A stretch of DNA of 8,313 nt from UBA3071 sp965369635 (GTDB lineage: Bacteria; Chloroflexota; Anaerolineae; UBA3071), in NCBI GenBank assembly GCA_965369635.1, contig CBDURC010000136.1, forward strand, positions 1-8,313, given 5' to 3'. Positions 1 to 5,511 of the stretch are shown here, piece by piece. A program made the position numbers and the translations under genes. Each line of letters begins with the position of its first letter. Position 1 is the stretch's first letter. The notes under the pieces are model-generated. The model ran no database searches, had not been told where the DNA came from, and worked only from the letters and a program-made list of their open reading frames with translations.

Positions 1-166
1 GGCAGGTAGCGCACGATATGTCAGATACCAAGAACAGCAGTGCGTCTCCAAAATGATGCTAACCGGAAATCTCTATGACAAGAACTCTGGGTCGACCACT
101 ATGGACACGCCTCCTCGACGATGAAGGCTGCGGGCTCGCTGTGCGCTTGTCCGAAGACCTCCACCT
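1..166. other. Left flank, no gene recognised
   Basis: I see no reading frame here with recognisable protein motifs and a ribosome binding site. The open frames on the minus strand that cross this stretch run antisense through the start of the nitroreductase gene and have no family signature. The tail of a gene lying further left cannot be excluded. Confidence 0.4.
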
Positions 167-195
167 TTGACATCTCGGAGGAACTGTGTTATGGT
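167..195 (+). promoter_or_regulatory. Sigma-70-type promoter upstream of the nitroreductase gene
   Basis: A perfect -35 hexamer TTGACA (167-172) is followed by a 17-nt spacer and TATGGT (190-195), which matches the -10 consensus TATAAT at four of six positions. It lies about 75 nt before the nitroreductase start codon, in the same direction, and would give a leader of roughly 70 nt. The call rests on sequence match only. Confidence 0.55.
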
Positions 196-269
196 AGCTG
201 CATGCAGCGCGGGGCCTGAGCGGTTGCTCACCAAGCGGCGCAATGAAACCGAAGTAGGAGGAGATCGAG

Positions 270-839
270 ATGTTGCGAGACCTGATACTGAAAAACAGGA
301 GCTACCGGCGATTCCATGAGGATGTGGCCATCGAGCGAGAGACGTTGAGAGATCTCGTTGATCTGGCGAGGCTTTCCGCATCGGGGTCCAATCTGCAACC
401 GTTGAAGTACATTCTTTCCTGCGATCCAGAAAGGAATGCTCTGATCTTCCCGCATCTTGCGTGGGCGGGTTATCTCAAAGAGTGGCGCGGCCCGTCGGAA
501 GGCGAAAGGCCATCGGCGTACATCATCATTCTGGGAGACACGGAGATACGCCGCTCTGTTGGCTGTGACCACGGCATAGCTGCTCAGAGCATTCTGCTGG
601 GGGCGACCGAGAGGGGTCTGGGCGGCTGTATGATCGGTTCTGTGCAGAGAGAGAAGCTCCGCAAGGCTCTAGAGATACCGCTTTGCTATGAGATTCTTCT
701 CGTCCTGGCTCTGGGCAAGCCCAAGGAGATTGTGACCATTGAGGCGGCCGGGCCGGAAGGCGACATCAGGTACTGGCGCGACGAGGAAGGCGTACACCAC
801 GTGCCGAAGCGCTCATTGGATCAGATCATCATCGTCTAG
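270..839 (+). CDS. Nitroreductase-family FMN-dependent oxidoreductase
   Basis: A 189-residue protein of the nitroreductase superfamily, whose members are cytoplasmic, usually dimeric flavoproteins that use NAD(P)H to reduce nitro, quinone or other acceptors. The N-terminal RSYRRF (residues 10-15) is the usual FMN-phosphate-binding RSxRxF. SGSNLQP (38-44) matches the conserved Ser/Asn/Gln-Pro loop. DHGIAAQSILLGATERGLGGCMIGS (100-124 region) is the typical helix and GLGxxxxG flavin-contacting turn. The length is normal for a small family member. The ATG at 270 is supported by AGGAGGAG (256-263) six nt upstream. The gene is monocistronic, convergent to the minus-strand operon, and has its own promoter-like pair. 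Its arginine codons include AGA/AGG more freely than the GC-rich neighbours, so it may have a separate history. The physiological substrate cannot be read from sequence. Confidence 0.9.
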   Translation: MLRDLILKNRSYRRFHEDVAIERETLRDLVDLARLSASGSNLQPLKYILSCDPERNALIFPHLAWAGYLKEWRGPSEGERPSAYIIILGDTEIRRSVGCDHGIAAQSILLGATERGLGGCMIGSVQREKLRKALEIPLCYEILLVLALGKPKEIVTIEAAGPEGDIRYWRDEEGVHHVPKRSLDQIIIV

Positions 840-866
840 GTAGCCCGGCGATGTCGCATTAGGTTC

Positions 867-933
867 GTAGTCGCGCACGAAGCGCAGTGGAGTGCGGTTT
901 CGCGCCACTTCGCTGCGCTCCGTGGCGCACTAC
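867..933. repeat. 67-nt imperfect palindrome (REP-like) between convergent genes
   Basis: The arms 867-894 and 906-933 are reverse complements at 21 of 28 positions. They begin with GTAGT and end with ACTAC, around an 11-nt centre. An alternative smaller hairpin is GCGCCAC (902-908) with GTGGCGC (922-928). It lies just after the nitroreductase stop codon and overlaps the end of the decayed minus-strand reading frame. It could terminate or stabilise transcripts, or be a dispersed REP-like element. No U-tract follows it, so it is not a classic intrinsic terminator. Confidence 0.6.
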
Positions 934-1125
934 AAGCCTCTCTCCCAGCCCTTCACCAGCAACGGCAGCCAGCAGCGGTGGGGCGCTGGAGTGGCGGTGG
1001 CTGTCGGCGTCGGCGTGTCGATCGGCGTAGCCGTGGGTGAGCTTGTCGATGTCAGTTCCTCTGTCTGTCACCAGACCATCGGTGTTGAACGTGTAGTGGT
1101 GATCATACGCAGCAGCCCAGCGCGG
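930..1125 (-). pseudogene. Frameshifted remnant of a secreted-protein C-terminus with Pro/Thr-rich tail
   Basis: Read on the minus strand, one frame gives PRWAAAYDHHYTFNTDGLVTD and then stops. The next frame continues as RQELTSTSSPTATPIDTPTP, then TATATPAP and HRCWLPLLVKGWERGL, ending at TAG (930-932). Joined across one frameshift near 1060-1070, this resembles the C-terminus of a cell-surface protein: a globular domain end, a Pro/Thr linker, and a short W/Y-LPL-hydrophobic-K motif. I recall similar tails on many Chloroflexota secreted proteins. There is no start codon or upstream domain, because the frame closes at 1126-1128, so this is a truncated relic and not a working gene. The valine/glycine-rich plus-strand frame here is only the antisense of the Pro/Thr codons. 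Confidence 0.45.
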
Positions 1126-1152
1126 CTATCAACCACGCGGCTTTCTTCCCCT

Positions 1153-1953
1153 TTATGCCTTCCTCGCTGCGATCAGCGTATAGCCTACTGTGCCCTCCTC
1201 GATCAACTCAACGGCGCGGCGGGCCAGTCGCTTGCCCTCGCTCAAGTCCAGGTCGCCCAGATCCAGCTTGCCCAACCCGGCAGCCAGTTCCACGCCTAGC
1301 AGCTTGCGGCGCACACCGGCCACCATGTCCAGCAGCGCGTCCCGCTGATCTTCGAGAGCGAAGTCCGTGAAGCCAGCAGCCTGTAGCGTGGCCACGTAGT
1401 CCTCCGACGTGCCCGCCCCGGCCACGCAGGCCACCCAGGCCAGCAGGCTCTGGATGTCGTCGGGCAACGAGCCGCTCACTGTCATATCGGTAAGCCCCAG
1501 GCGACCATTGGTGCGCAGCACACGAGCCATCTCGGCGGCCGCCGTCGCCTTGTCAGGGAAGGTGCAGAAGCTGCACTCGGAGATGATGGCATCGAAGCTG
1601 CCATCCTCGAACGGTAGCCCTTCGGCGTCACCCTGGCGAAAGGTGATCAGGTCGGCCACCCCCCGGTCGGCGGCATGGGCTTCGGCGGCAGCAATGTTCT
1701 CCAGCCCGTAGTCCAGGCCGGTGACCCGGCAGCCGAAGCGCTCGGCCAGGTGAACGGCCGAGGTGCCCCGCCCACAGGCCACGTCCAGCACAGGGTCGTC
1801 TGGGCCGATCCCGATCACCTCGCCTAGATGGCGGGTCAGAGCCAGCCCGCCAGGGTGCAGGACATCGCCCAACAGCATCCGCACGATGTCGCTCTGGTAG
1901 AAGGTGGCGCAGCAGATCTTGATCTCGTGGTCGGTTGTGGTATTGGTGATCAT
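1153..1953 (-). CDS. Class I SAM-dependent methyltransferase, ArsM-like
   Basis: A 266-residue cytoplasmic methyltransferase with a Rossmann core. SAM motif I is VLDVACGRGTSA (55-66), the acidic end of strand 2 is GLDYG (79-83), GDAEGLPF (108-115) is the adenine-contacting region, and the post-motif is ISECSFCTFPDK (125-135 region). The layout resembles arsenite methyltransferases: Cys127 aligns with the Cys of the ArsM SNCV motif, and Cys176 in ACVAGA aligns with the Cys of GC(I/V)SGA. Cys14-Cys15 form a vicinal pair near the N-terminus, where ArsM also carries cysteines. This suggests a thiophilic substrate such as As(III), but the protein is shorter than many ArsM proteins and the alignment is by eye. 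The ATG at 1953 follows AAGGAG only three nt away. It is the last gene of the operon, 31 nt after the radical SAM gene, with an octanucleotide repeat in the gap. Confidence 0.85.
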   Translation of the reverse strand: MITNTTTDHEIKICCATFYQSDIVRMLLGDVLHPGGLALTRHLGEVIGIGPDDPVLDVACGRGTSAVHLAERFGCRVTGLDYGLENIAAAEAHAADRGVADLITFRQGDAEGLPFEDGSFDAIISECSFCTFPDKATAAAEMARVLRTNGRLGLTDMTVSGSLPDDIQSLLAWVACVAGAGTSEDYVATLQAAGFTDFALEDQRDALLDMVAGVRRKLLGVELAAGLGKLDLGDLDLSEGKRLARRAVELIEEGTVGYTLIAARKA

Positions 1954-1958
1954 AGTCT

Positions 1959-2014
1959 CCTTGTTGCCTCAGTACCTCGTTGCCTCAGTACCTCATTGAC
2001 TTGTTGACCTCGTC
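1959..2014. repeat. Degenerate octanucleotide repeat array across a gene junction
   Basis: Seven consecutive 8-nt units on the plus strand: CCTTGTTG, CCTCAGTA, CCTCGTTG, CCTCAGTA, CCTCATTG, ACTTGTTG, ACCTCGTC. Within it, the 16-nt unit GTTGCCTCAGTACCTC is perfectly duplicated (1963-1978 and 1979-1994). The array codes for the last residues of the radical SAM protein, fills the intergenic gap, and on the minus strand supplies part of the AAGG/GAGG-type sequence used as the methyltransferase ribosome binding site. Confidence 0.7.
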
Positions 2015-3385
2015 CCGATAGCCCAAGTTGTTGTAGGCGCAGAAGGGAACAGCACGGCCATCGGGCAACAACTCGTGAATGCAGCACTTCATCAGCCGCT
2101 TCAGGTCGAAGTTGTGCTCGTCCATGAAACCATGCACTTGCACCATGAAGAAGTGTTGCTTGATGAATTCAGGATTGGAGGGCAGCGTCACTTCAAGCCC
2201 GCAGGCGACGCACGTCAGGTCGTCGGTGGTCTTGTCCGTGCCCATCGTGGCCGCCATGCTCCACAGCGCCTCCACTGCCTGCTGAATATCCTCCGACAGA
2301 TCGGGAGCGGTGCGGTTGGTGATGAAGTCCAAGTAATCGTCCACATCCACCAGGCGTGGGATGGGAATGAGCTCGCCGTCGTTCACGAAAGCGTAGGTAC
2401 AGGCCGAGCAGTCGGGATGCGGGCAGGGCACGGGTATGAAGTCGCTGACCTGGAGCAGTCCCTCCGTCTGCTCTTCCAGACCGTGCAACACGTCAGTCAC
2501 GGTGACGCGGTCGAGCGGGTCTTGCTCGAAGCAGCGCCCGGTAAATGTGACCGGCTGATAGCTCACGCCCAGCACAGCAGGATGTTCCAGAGCGTAGCGC
2601 AAGATGTCGCCGATCTCGCCCTCGTTGACGCCCCGCACGATGGTGGCGACCAGGACACTGTACAGACCGGCCTCGGCCAGGTTATCCAGCGCCTGCTGCT
2701 TGACCGTGCGCAGGTCGCGGCCGCGCAGAGTCTGGTGCGTCGTTGCGGTCAGGCCGTCGAACTGAAGGTAAATGGCAGGCTTGTAGCGGGCCAGTTCGTG
2801 CACGAACCCCGGGTCTTGCGCCAGCCGCAGGCCGTTAGTGTTGAGCATGACGTGGCGGATCCCACGTGCCTTGGCGGCAGCCAGGATGTCCAGCAAGCCA
2901 GGGTGGATGGTCGGCTCGCCGCCGCTGATCTGCACCACCTCGGGCTGGCCCTCGGTCTCCACAAAGCGGTCGAGAATGGCCTCCACCTGGGCCAGGCTCA
3001 GGTCGTGGCCAGAGCCAGCATCGGCGAAGCAGATGGAGCAACCCAGGTTGCAGCGCGTGGTGATCTCGATGATGCCCACGCAAGTGTGTTGCTGGTGCTC
3101 CGGGCACAGGCCGCAGTCGTCGGGGCAGCCGAGTTCCACGGAAGTGGCGAAGTCGTAGGGAATGGCTCCCGGCTTGTTGTACTTGCCGGAGGCCAGGTAC
3201 CAGTCGGCGTCCGACGACACCAGCGCTTCGTGCCAGCCGTGCTCCGGACAGAGCTTGCGCAGGTACACCGCGCCGTCGCGAATGAGCACCTGAGCGTCTA
3301 CCACCTGCCGACATTCCGGGCACAGGCTGCGGGTGATGTCGTGGAAGATGTGTCCACGGACCGGTTGTCTGGTTGTGATGGTCAA
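1985..3385 (-). CDS. Radical SAM enzyme, Tes/MJ0619-like, with multiple Cys clusters
   Basis: A 466-residue radical SAM protein. The cluster motif CNLGCSIC (112-119) has the CxxxCxxC spacing that binds the SAM-cleaving [4Fe-4S] cluster, and SGGEPT (154-159) contacts the SAM amino group. It also has an N-terminal zinc/rubredoxin-like stretch, CPEC (22-25) plus CPEHG (46-50), then GCPDDCGLCPEHQQHTC (86-102). Further cysteines are at 321/326/329 (CPHPDCSAC) and 392/395 (CVAC), and the C-terminus has MKCCIH (432-437) and PFCAYN (447-452). This multi-cluster plan is that of the Tes/MJ0619-like family, whose archaeal members join lipid chains to make tetraethers; many bacterial members have unknown roles. 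The start is TTG at 3385, supported by AGGGAG (3394-3399) eight nt upstream and no nearby ATG. Neighbours are the flavoprotein gene upstream (77-nt gap) and the ArsM-like gene downstream. Substrate unknown. Confidence 0.88.
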   Translation of the reverse strand: MTITTRQPVRGHIFHDITRSLCPECRQVVDAQVLIRDGAVYLRKLCPEHGWHEALVSSDADWYLASGKYNKPGAIPYDFATSVELGCPDDCGLCPEHQQHTCVGIIEITTRCNLGCSICFADAGSGHDLSLAQVEAILDRFVETEGQPEVVQISGGEPTIHPGLLDILAAAKARGIRHVMLNTNGLRLAQDPGFVHELARYKPAIYLQFDGLTATTHQTLRGRDLRTVKQQALDNLAEAGLYSVLVATIVRGVNEGEIGDILRYALEHPAVLGVSYQPVTFTGRCFEQDPLDRVTVTDVLHGLEEQTEGLLQVSDFIPVPCPHPDCSACTYAFVNDGELIPIPRLVDVDDYLDFITNRTAPDLSEDIQQAVEALWSMAATMGTDKTTDDLTCVACGLEVTLPSNPEFIKQHFFMVQVHGFMDEHNFDLKRLMKCCIHELLPDGRAVPFCAYNNLGYRDEVNKSMRY

Positions 3386-3399
3386 TTGCTGCTCTCCCT

Positions 3400-3464
3400 A
3401 AGGCGTAAAACGCAGAACGTGAAGCGTGGCTATGATCTCACTTACGTTTTGCGTTTCACGTCTC
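3400..3464. repeat. Head-to-head array of RRRRCGY heptads (inverted repeat)
   Basis: Four 7-nt units read rightward: AAGGCGT, AAAACGC, AGAACGT, GAAGCGT (3400-3427). After a 16-nt spacer, three units of the same type lie in reverse orientation (3444-3464): ACGTTTT, GCGTTTC, ACGTCTC, whose complements are AAAACGT, GAAACGC, GAGACGT. All seven fit RRRRCGY. The arms can pair as a 10-bp stem with one G-U (3417-3426 with 3452-3461). The array fills the gap between the flavoprotein stop codon (3463-3465) and the ribosome binding site of the radical SAM gene (3394-3399), so it could affect translation or mRNA processing. No U-run follows it. Confidence 0.7.
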
Positions 3465-4899
3465 ATCTCATCAGTCGGGCTAAGCTGCGGACGACCTTGC
3501 CCGTCGTGCCGCCCAACAACTGTCTTACACGGATGGCCGCAGCGGCCTGCATGCTGGCGGTCGAATAAGTGGGATAGACATGGATGGCGTTGGCCAAGTC
3601 GCCCACTTTCAGTCCCCGATCCAGGGCCACGATCCACTCATGGATCATCTCGCCGGCCCGTTCGGCGACGATGGTCGCGCCCAGCAGCGTGCCATCCTTC
3701 TTGTGCACCAGTTTGATGAAGCCTGCTGTGTCTCCGTCTGTCCGTGCACGATCTACCTTCTCCATAGACCACTCGCAGATCATCACCTCGTCGTGGAACT
3801 TCTCCCGCGCCTGCGGCTCGGTCAGTCCAACGTGAGCTACTTCAGGGGCGGTGAAGGTCGTCCAGGGCACCTTGTCTGTGACACCTTTGGATGCGCCAGG
3901 CAGTAGCGCATTGCGGGTTGCCATGAAGGCCTGCCAGCCAGCATAGTGGGTGAACTGGTAGCCGCCAAGACAGTCGCCGGCAGCGTAGATGTGGCGCTGG
4001 CTGGTGCGCAGGTTGTCGTCCGCTTCGATGCCTTTCTCGCTGTAGGCGACTCCCGCTTTCTCCAGATCCATCCCCTGTACGTTGGGGCGGCGACCGGCGA
4101 CGACCAGCAAAACGTCCCCTACGGCTTCGTGGTCACCAGCGAGCACGTGAATGCCGGCCTCGTCCTGCCAGACCTGCTGGACGCGGGCGTTGTAGCGTAC
4201 GTCAATGCCCTCGGCGGCGAACACCTCGCCCAGCACGCGGGAGGCAGCGGGGTCATCACGCGGCAGCAGCCGGTCGCGGCTGGCGAAGAGCGTGACCTCT
4301 GCCCCCAGACGCCGGAAGGCCTGGGCCATCTCGCTGCCAATCGGGCCAGCGCCAACGACCAGCAGCCGTCGGGGCAGAAGCTCCAGGTCCCAGATGGTCT
4401 CGTAGGTCAGGTAGTCCACACCATCCAGTCCCTTGATCGGCGGGATGTAGGGATGGGCGCCGGTGGCGATGAGCACGCGGCGTGCCCGCAGCCTGTTCTC
4501 CCCCACGGCCAAGGTGTGGGGATCAAGGAAGCGGGCCCCGCTTGGGGCGGGGCGGGCAGCGCCCAGGAAGACCTCAATGCCGTCCGCGCGTAGCGCATCA
4601 GGCGATTCCTCCTCGTAAACCTCGGCCACCACCTCCCGTACATGGGCCATGATCGACTTTAGGTCGGCCTTCAGATCGGTAGGCGTGAGGCCGTAGCGAT
4701 CTGCGGTGCGCATCTGGTGGGCCACCTTGGCCGCCTTGAGCAGCGTCTTGCTAGGCACACAGCCGGTCCAGGTGCAGTCGCCGCCGAGGCGGTGTCTCTC
4801 TGCCAGAGCGACGCGCACGCCCAACTGGGCGGCGAAGCCCGCCGCCGTCAGCCCCGCCGAGCCGCCGCCGATGATGACCAAGTCGTATGTTTCGTTCAC
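3463..4899 (-). CDS. FAD-dependent pyridine nucleotide-disulfide oxidoreductase, MerA/Lpd-like
   Basis: A 478-residue flavoprotein disulfide reductase, expected to be a cytoplasmic homodimer. The FAD-binding GGGSAG (11-16) is followed by the redox-active disulfide GGDCTWTGCVPSK (39-51, Cys42/Cys47). The NAD(P)-binding motif is GAGPIG (183-188), and YAAGDC (305-310) is the second FAD contact. The dimerisation domain follows from about 345. It is not a full mercuric reductase: there is no N-terminal HMA domain and no C-terminal cysteine pair. It is not a normal lipoamide dehydrogenase either: in HVYPTYST (440-447) the catalytic His is Tyr442 and its Glu partner is Thr447. The start is GTG at 4899, with GGGAG seven nt upstream. 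It shares GTGA (4896-4899) with the stop of the selenoprotein gene, so the two are probably translationally coupled, and that protein is a plausible substrate or partner. Confidence 0.88.
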   Translation of the reverse strand: MNETYDLVIIGGGSAGLTAAGFAAQLGVRVALAERHRLGGDCTWTGCVPSKTLLKAAKVAHQMRTADRYGLTPTDLKADLKSIMAHVREVVAEVYEEESPDALRADGIEVFLGAARPAPSGARFLDPHTLAVGENRLRARRVLIATGAHPYIPPIKGLDGVDYLTYETIWDLELLPRRLLVVGAGPIGSEMAQAFRRLGAEVTLFASRDRLLPRDDPAASRVLGEVFAAEGIDVRYNARVQQVWQDEAGIHVLAGDHEAVGDVLLVVAGRRPNVQGMDLEKAGVAYSEKGIEADDNLRTSQRHIYAAGDCLGGYQFTHYAGWQAFMATRNALLPGASKGVTDKVPWTTFTAPEVAHVGLTEPQAREKFHDEVMICEWSMEKVDRARTDGDTAGFIKLVHKKDGTLLGATIVAERAGEMIHEWIVALDRGLKVGDLANAIHVYPTYSTASMQAAAAIRVRQLLGGTTGKVVRSLARLMR

Positions 4900-5450
4900 G
4901 TGTTGGCTCCCTCTGCGAGTTGCCGCAGTATGGCGAGCAATTGCTCTACCTCCGGTCGGTCTGTCGGATCGTGGCTGCGGTAGGCCAGGCGCACGATACC
5001 CTCTGAGTCAATGATGAAGTCGCCGCCCAGTTGCGCCGAATCGCCTTGGATGCCGCGCCATTTGCGACCCTTGCTCATCAATTGCACGTAGCGTTGCACC
5101 GTCTTCAGATTCCAGGAGCGCATGAGCGAGCGCTCCAGGCCATAGGTGTGATAGATCGTCCGCTCCCTGTCGAGCAGCAGGCGGAACGGAGCGCAGGTCT
5201 CCGGCGACCACTTGCGGGCATATCCGGCCGAACTGAAGGTGATGAGCAGCACCTCCGTATTCAGCCTCTCGAGTTCATCCAGATGCTGGCACAACTGTGC
5301 CACGTGCTCGCGGCAGGGCAGTCAACCCAGGTGGCGCAGGAACACCAGCAGGACGTTCCGCCCAGCGCGCCGCGCGTCGCCCAAGGAGACGGATTCGCCG
5401 TCGGCGGTCTGCAGGGTGAAGTCTGGGGCAATGTTGCCAACTTTTAGCAC
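4896..5450 (-). CDS. Selenocysteine-containing peroxiredoxin-like (AhpC/TSA, PRXL2-type) protein
   Basis: Read through one in-frame TGA (5322-5324), this is a 184-residue thioredoxin-fold protein. The N-terminus VGNIAPDFTLQTADGESVSL (4-23) is the typical AhpC/TSA opening. The strand NVLLVFLRH (32-40) leads to LG-U-LPCREHVAQL, with Sec43 and Cys46 in a UxxC motif. The TGA sits where homologues have the first Cys of CxxC. Downstream sequence is fully conserved in character: FSSAGYARKW (72-81), then GDSAQLGGDFIIDSEG (136-151) and YRSHDPTDRP (157-166), as in the AhpC-TSA_2/PRXL2 (SelU-like) group. The start is GTG at 5450, with GAGGAG (5458-5463) seven nt upstream; it removes an unlikely N-terminal extension. 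The GTG at 5303 is not a real start, since it lies inside the SECIS hairpin. Likely role: selenol-based thiol oxidoreductase or peroxide reduction. A Cys-to-stop mutation is the alternative. Confidence 0.85.
5287..5302 (-). promoter_or_regulatory. Bacterial SECIS-like hairpin after the in-frame TGA
   Basis: On the minus strand TGGCAC-AGTT-GTGCCA forms a perfect 6-bp stem with a 4-nt loop. The stem begins 19 nt, and the loop 25 nt, after the TGA. The published bacterial SECIS consensus requires a UGA-to-loop distance of about 16-37 nt, an upper stem of 4-16 bp, and a small apical loop with G among its first two bases. Here the loop is AGUU with G second. It would recruit SelB-Sec-tRNA to recode the UGA. 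A weak lower stem, CGAG with CTCG (positions 12-15 and 49-52 after the TGA), is possible. Confidence 0.75.
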
Positions 5451-5478
5451 GATGATTCTCCTCACGAAGTGCAACGAG

Positions 5479-5507
5479 GTGCAACGCACTTCCGGAGTGC
5501 GTTGCAC
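5479..5507. repeat. 12-bp perfect hairpin with extra direct copy of its arm
   Basis: GTGCAACGCACT (5479-5490) is the exact complement of AGTGCGTTGCAC (5496-5507), around a 5-nt loop. An additional partial copy, AAGTGCAACG (5467-5476), can pair with CGTTGCACTT (5500-5509) instead, so two exclusive structures are possible. It lies between the CcdA stop (5512-5514) and the selenoprotein ribosome binding site (5458-5463). There is no U-run, so intrinsic termination is unlikely; mRNA processing, translation control or a REP-like element fit better. Confidence 0.65.
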
Positions 5508-5511
5508 TTGG

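Noticed and set aside
892..1299. Plus-strand frame with alternating Val/Gly suggestive of a membrane segment
   Set aside because: The Val/Gly run is the complement of Pro/Thr codons in the minus-strand relic, and the frame runs into the methyltransferase gene.
1959..3464. CRISPR array
   Set aside because: The repeats are 7-8 nt, contiguous and degenerate, with no spacers or cas genes.
2075..3568. Long plus-strand frame of 497 codons
   Set aside because: It is antisense to the radical SAM gene, His/Val/Gln-rich in composition, with no motifs; an effect of GC-rich codon use.
3463..4899. Calling the flavoprotein merA
   Set aside because: No HMA domain and no C-terminal vicinal cysteines, so mercury reduction is not supported.
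4896..5303. Separate 135-residue gene starting at GTG 5303
   Set aside because: It lacks half of the thioredoxin fold, has no ribosome binding site, and its start lies in the hairpin stem. The upstream frame joins it in phase through the TGA.
5322..5507. Separate 61-residue gene ending at TGA 5322
   Set aside because: Its extra N-terminal residues lie upstream of a good ribosome binding site and overlap the intergenic hairpin. It is the first part of the selenoprotein.
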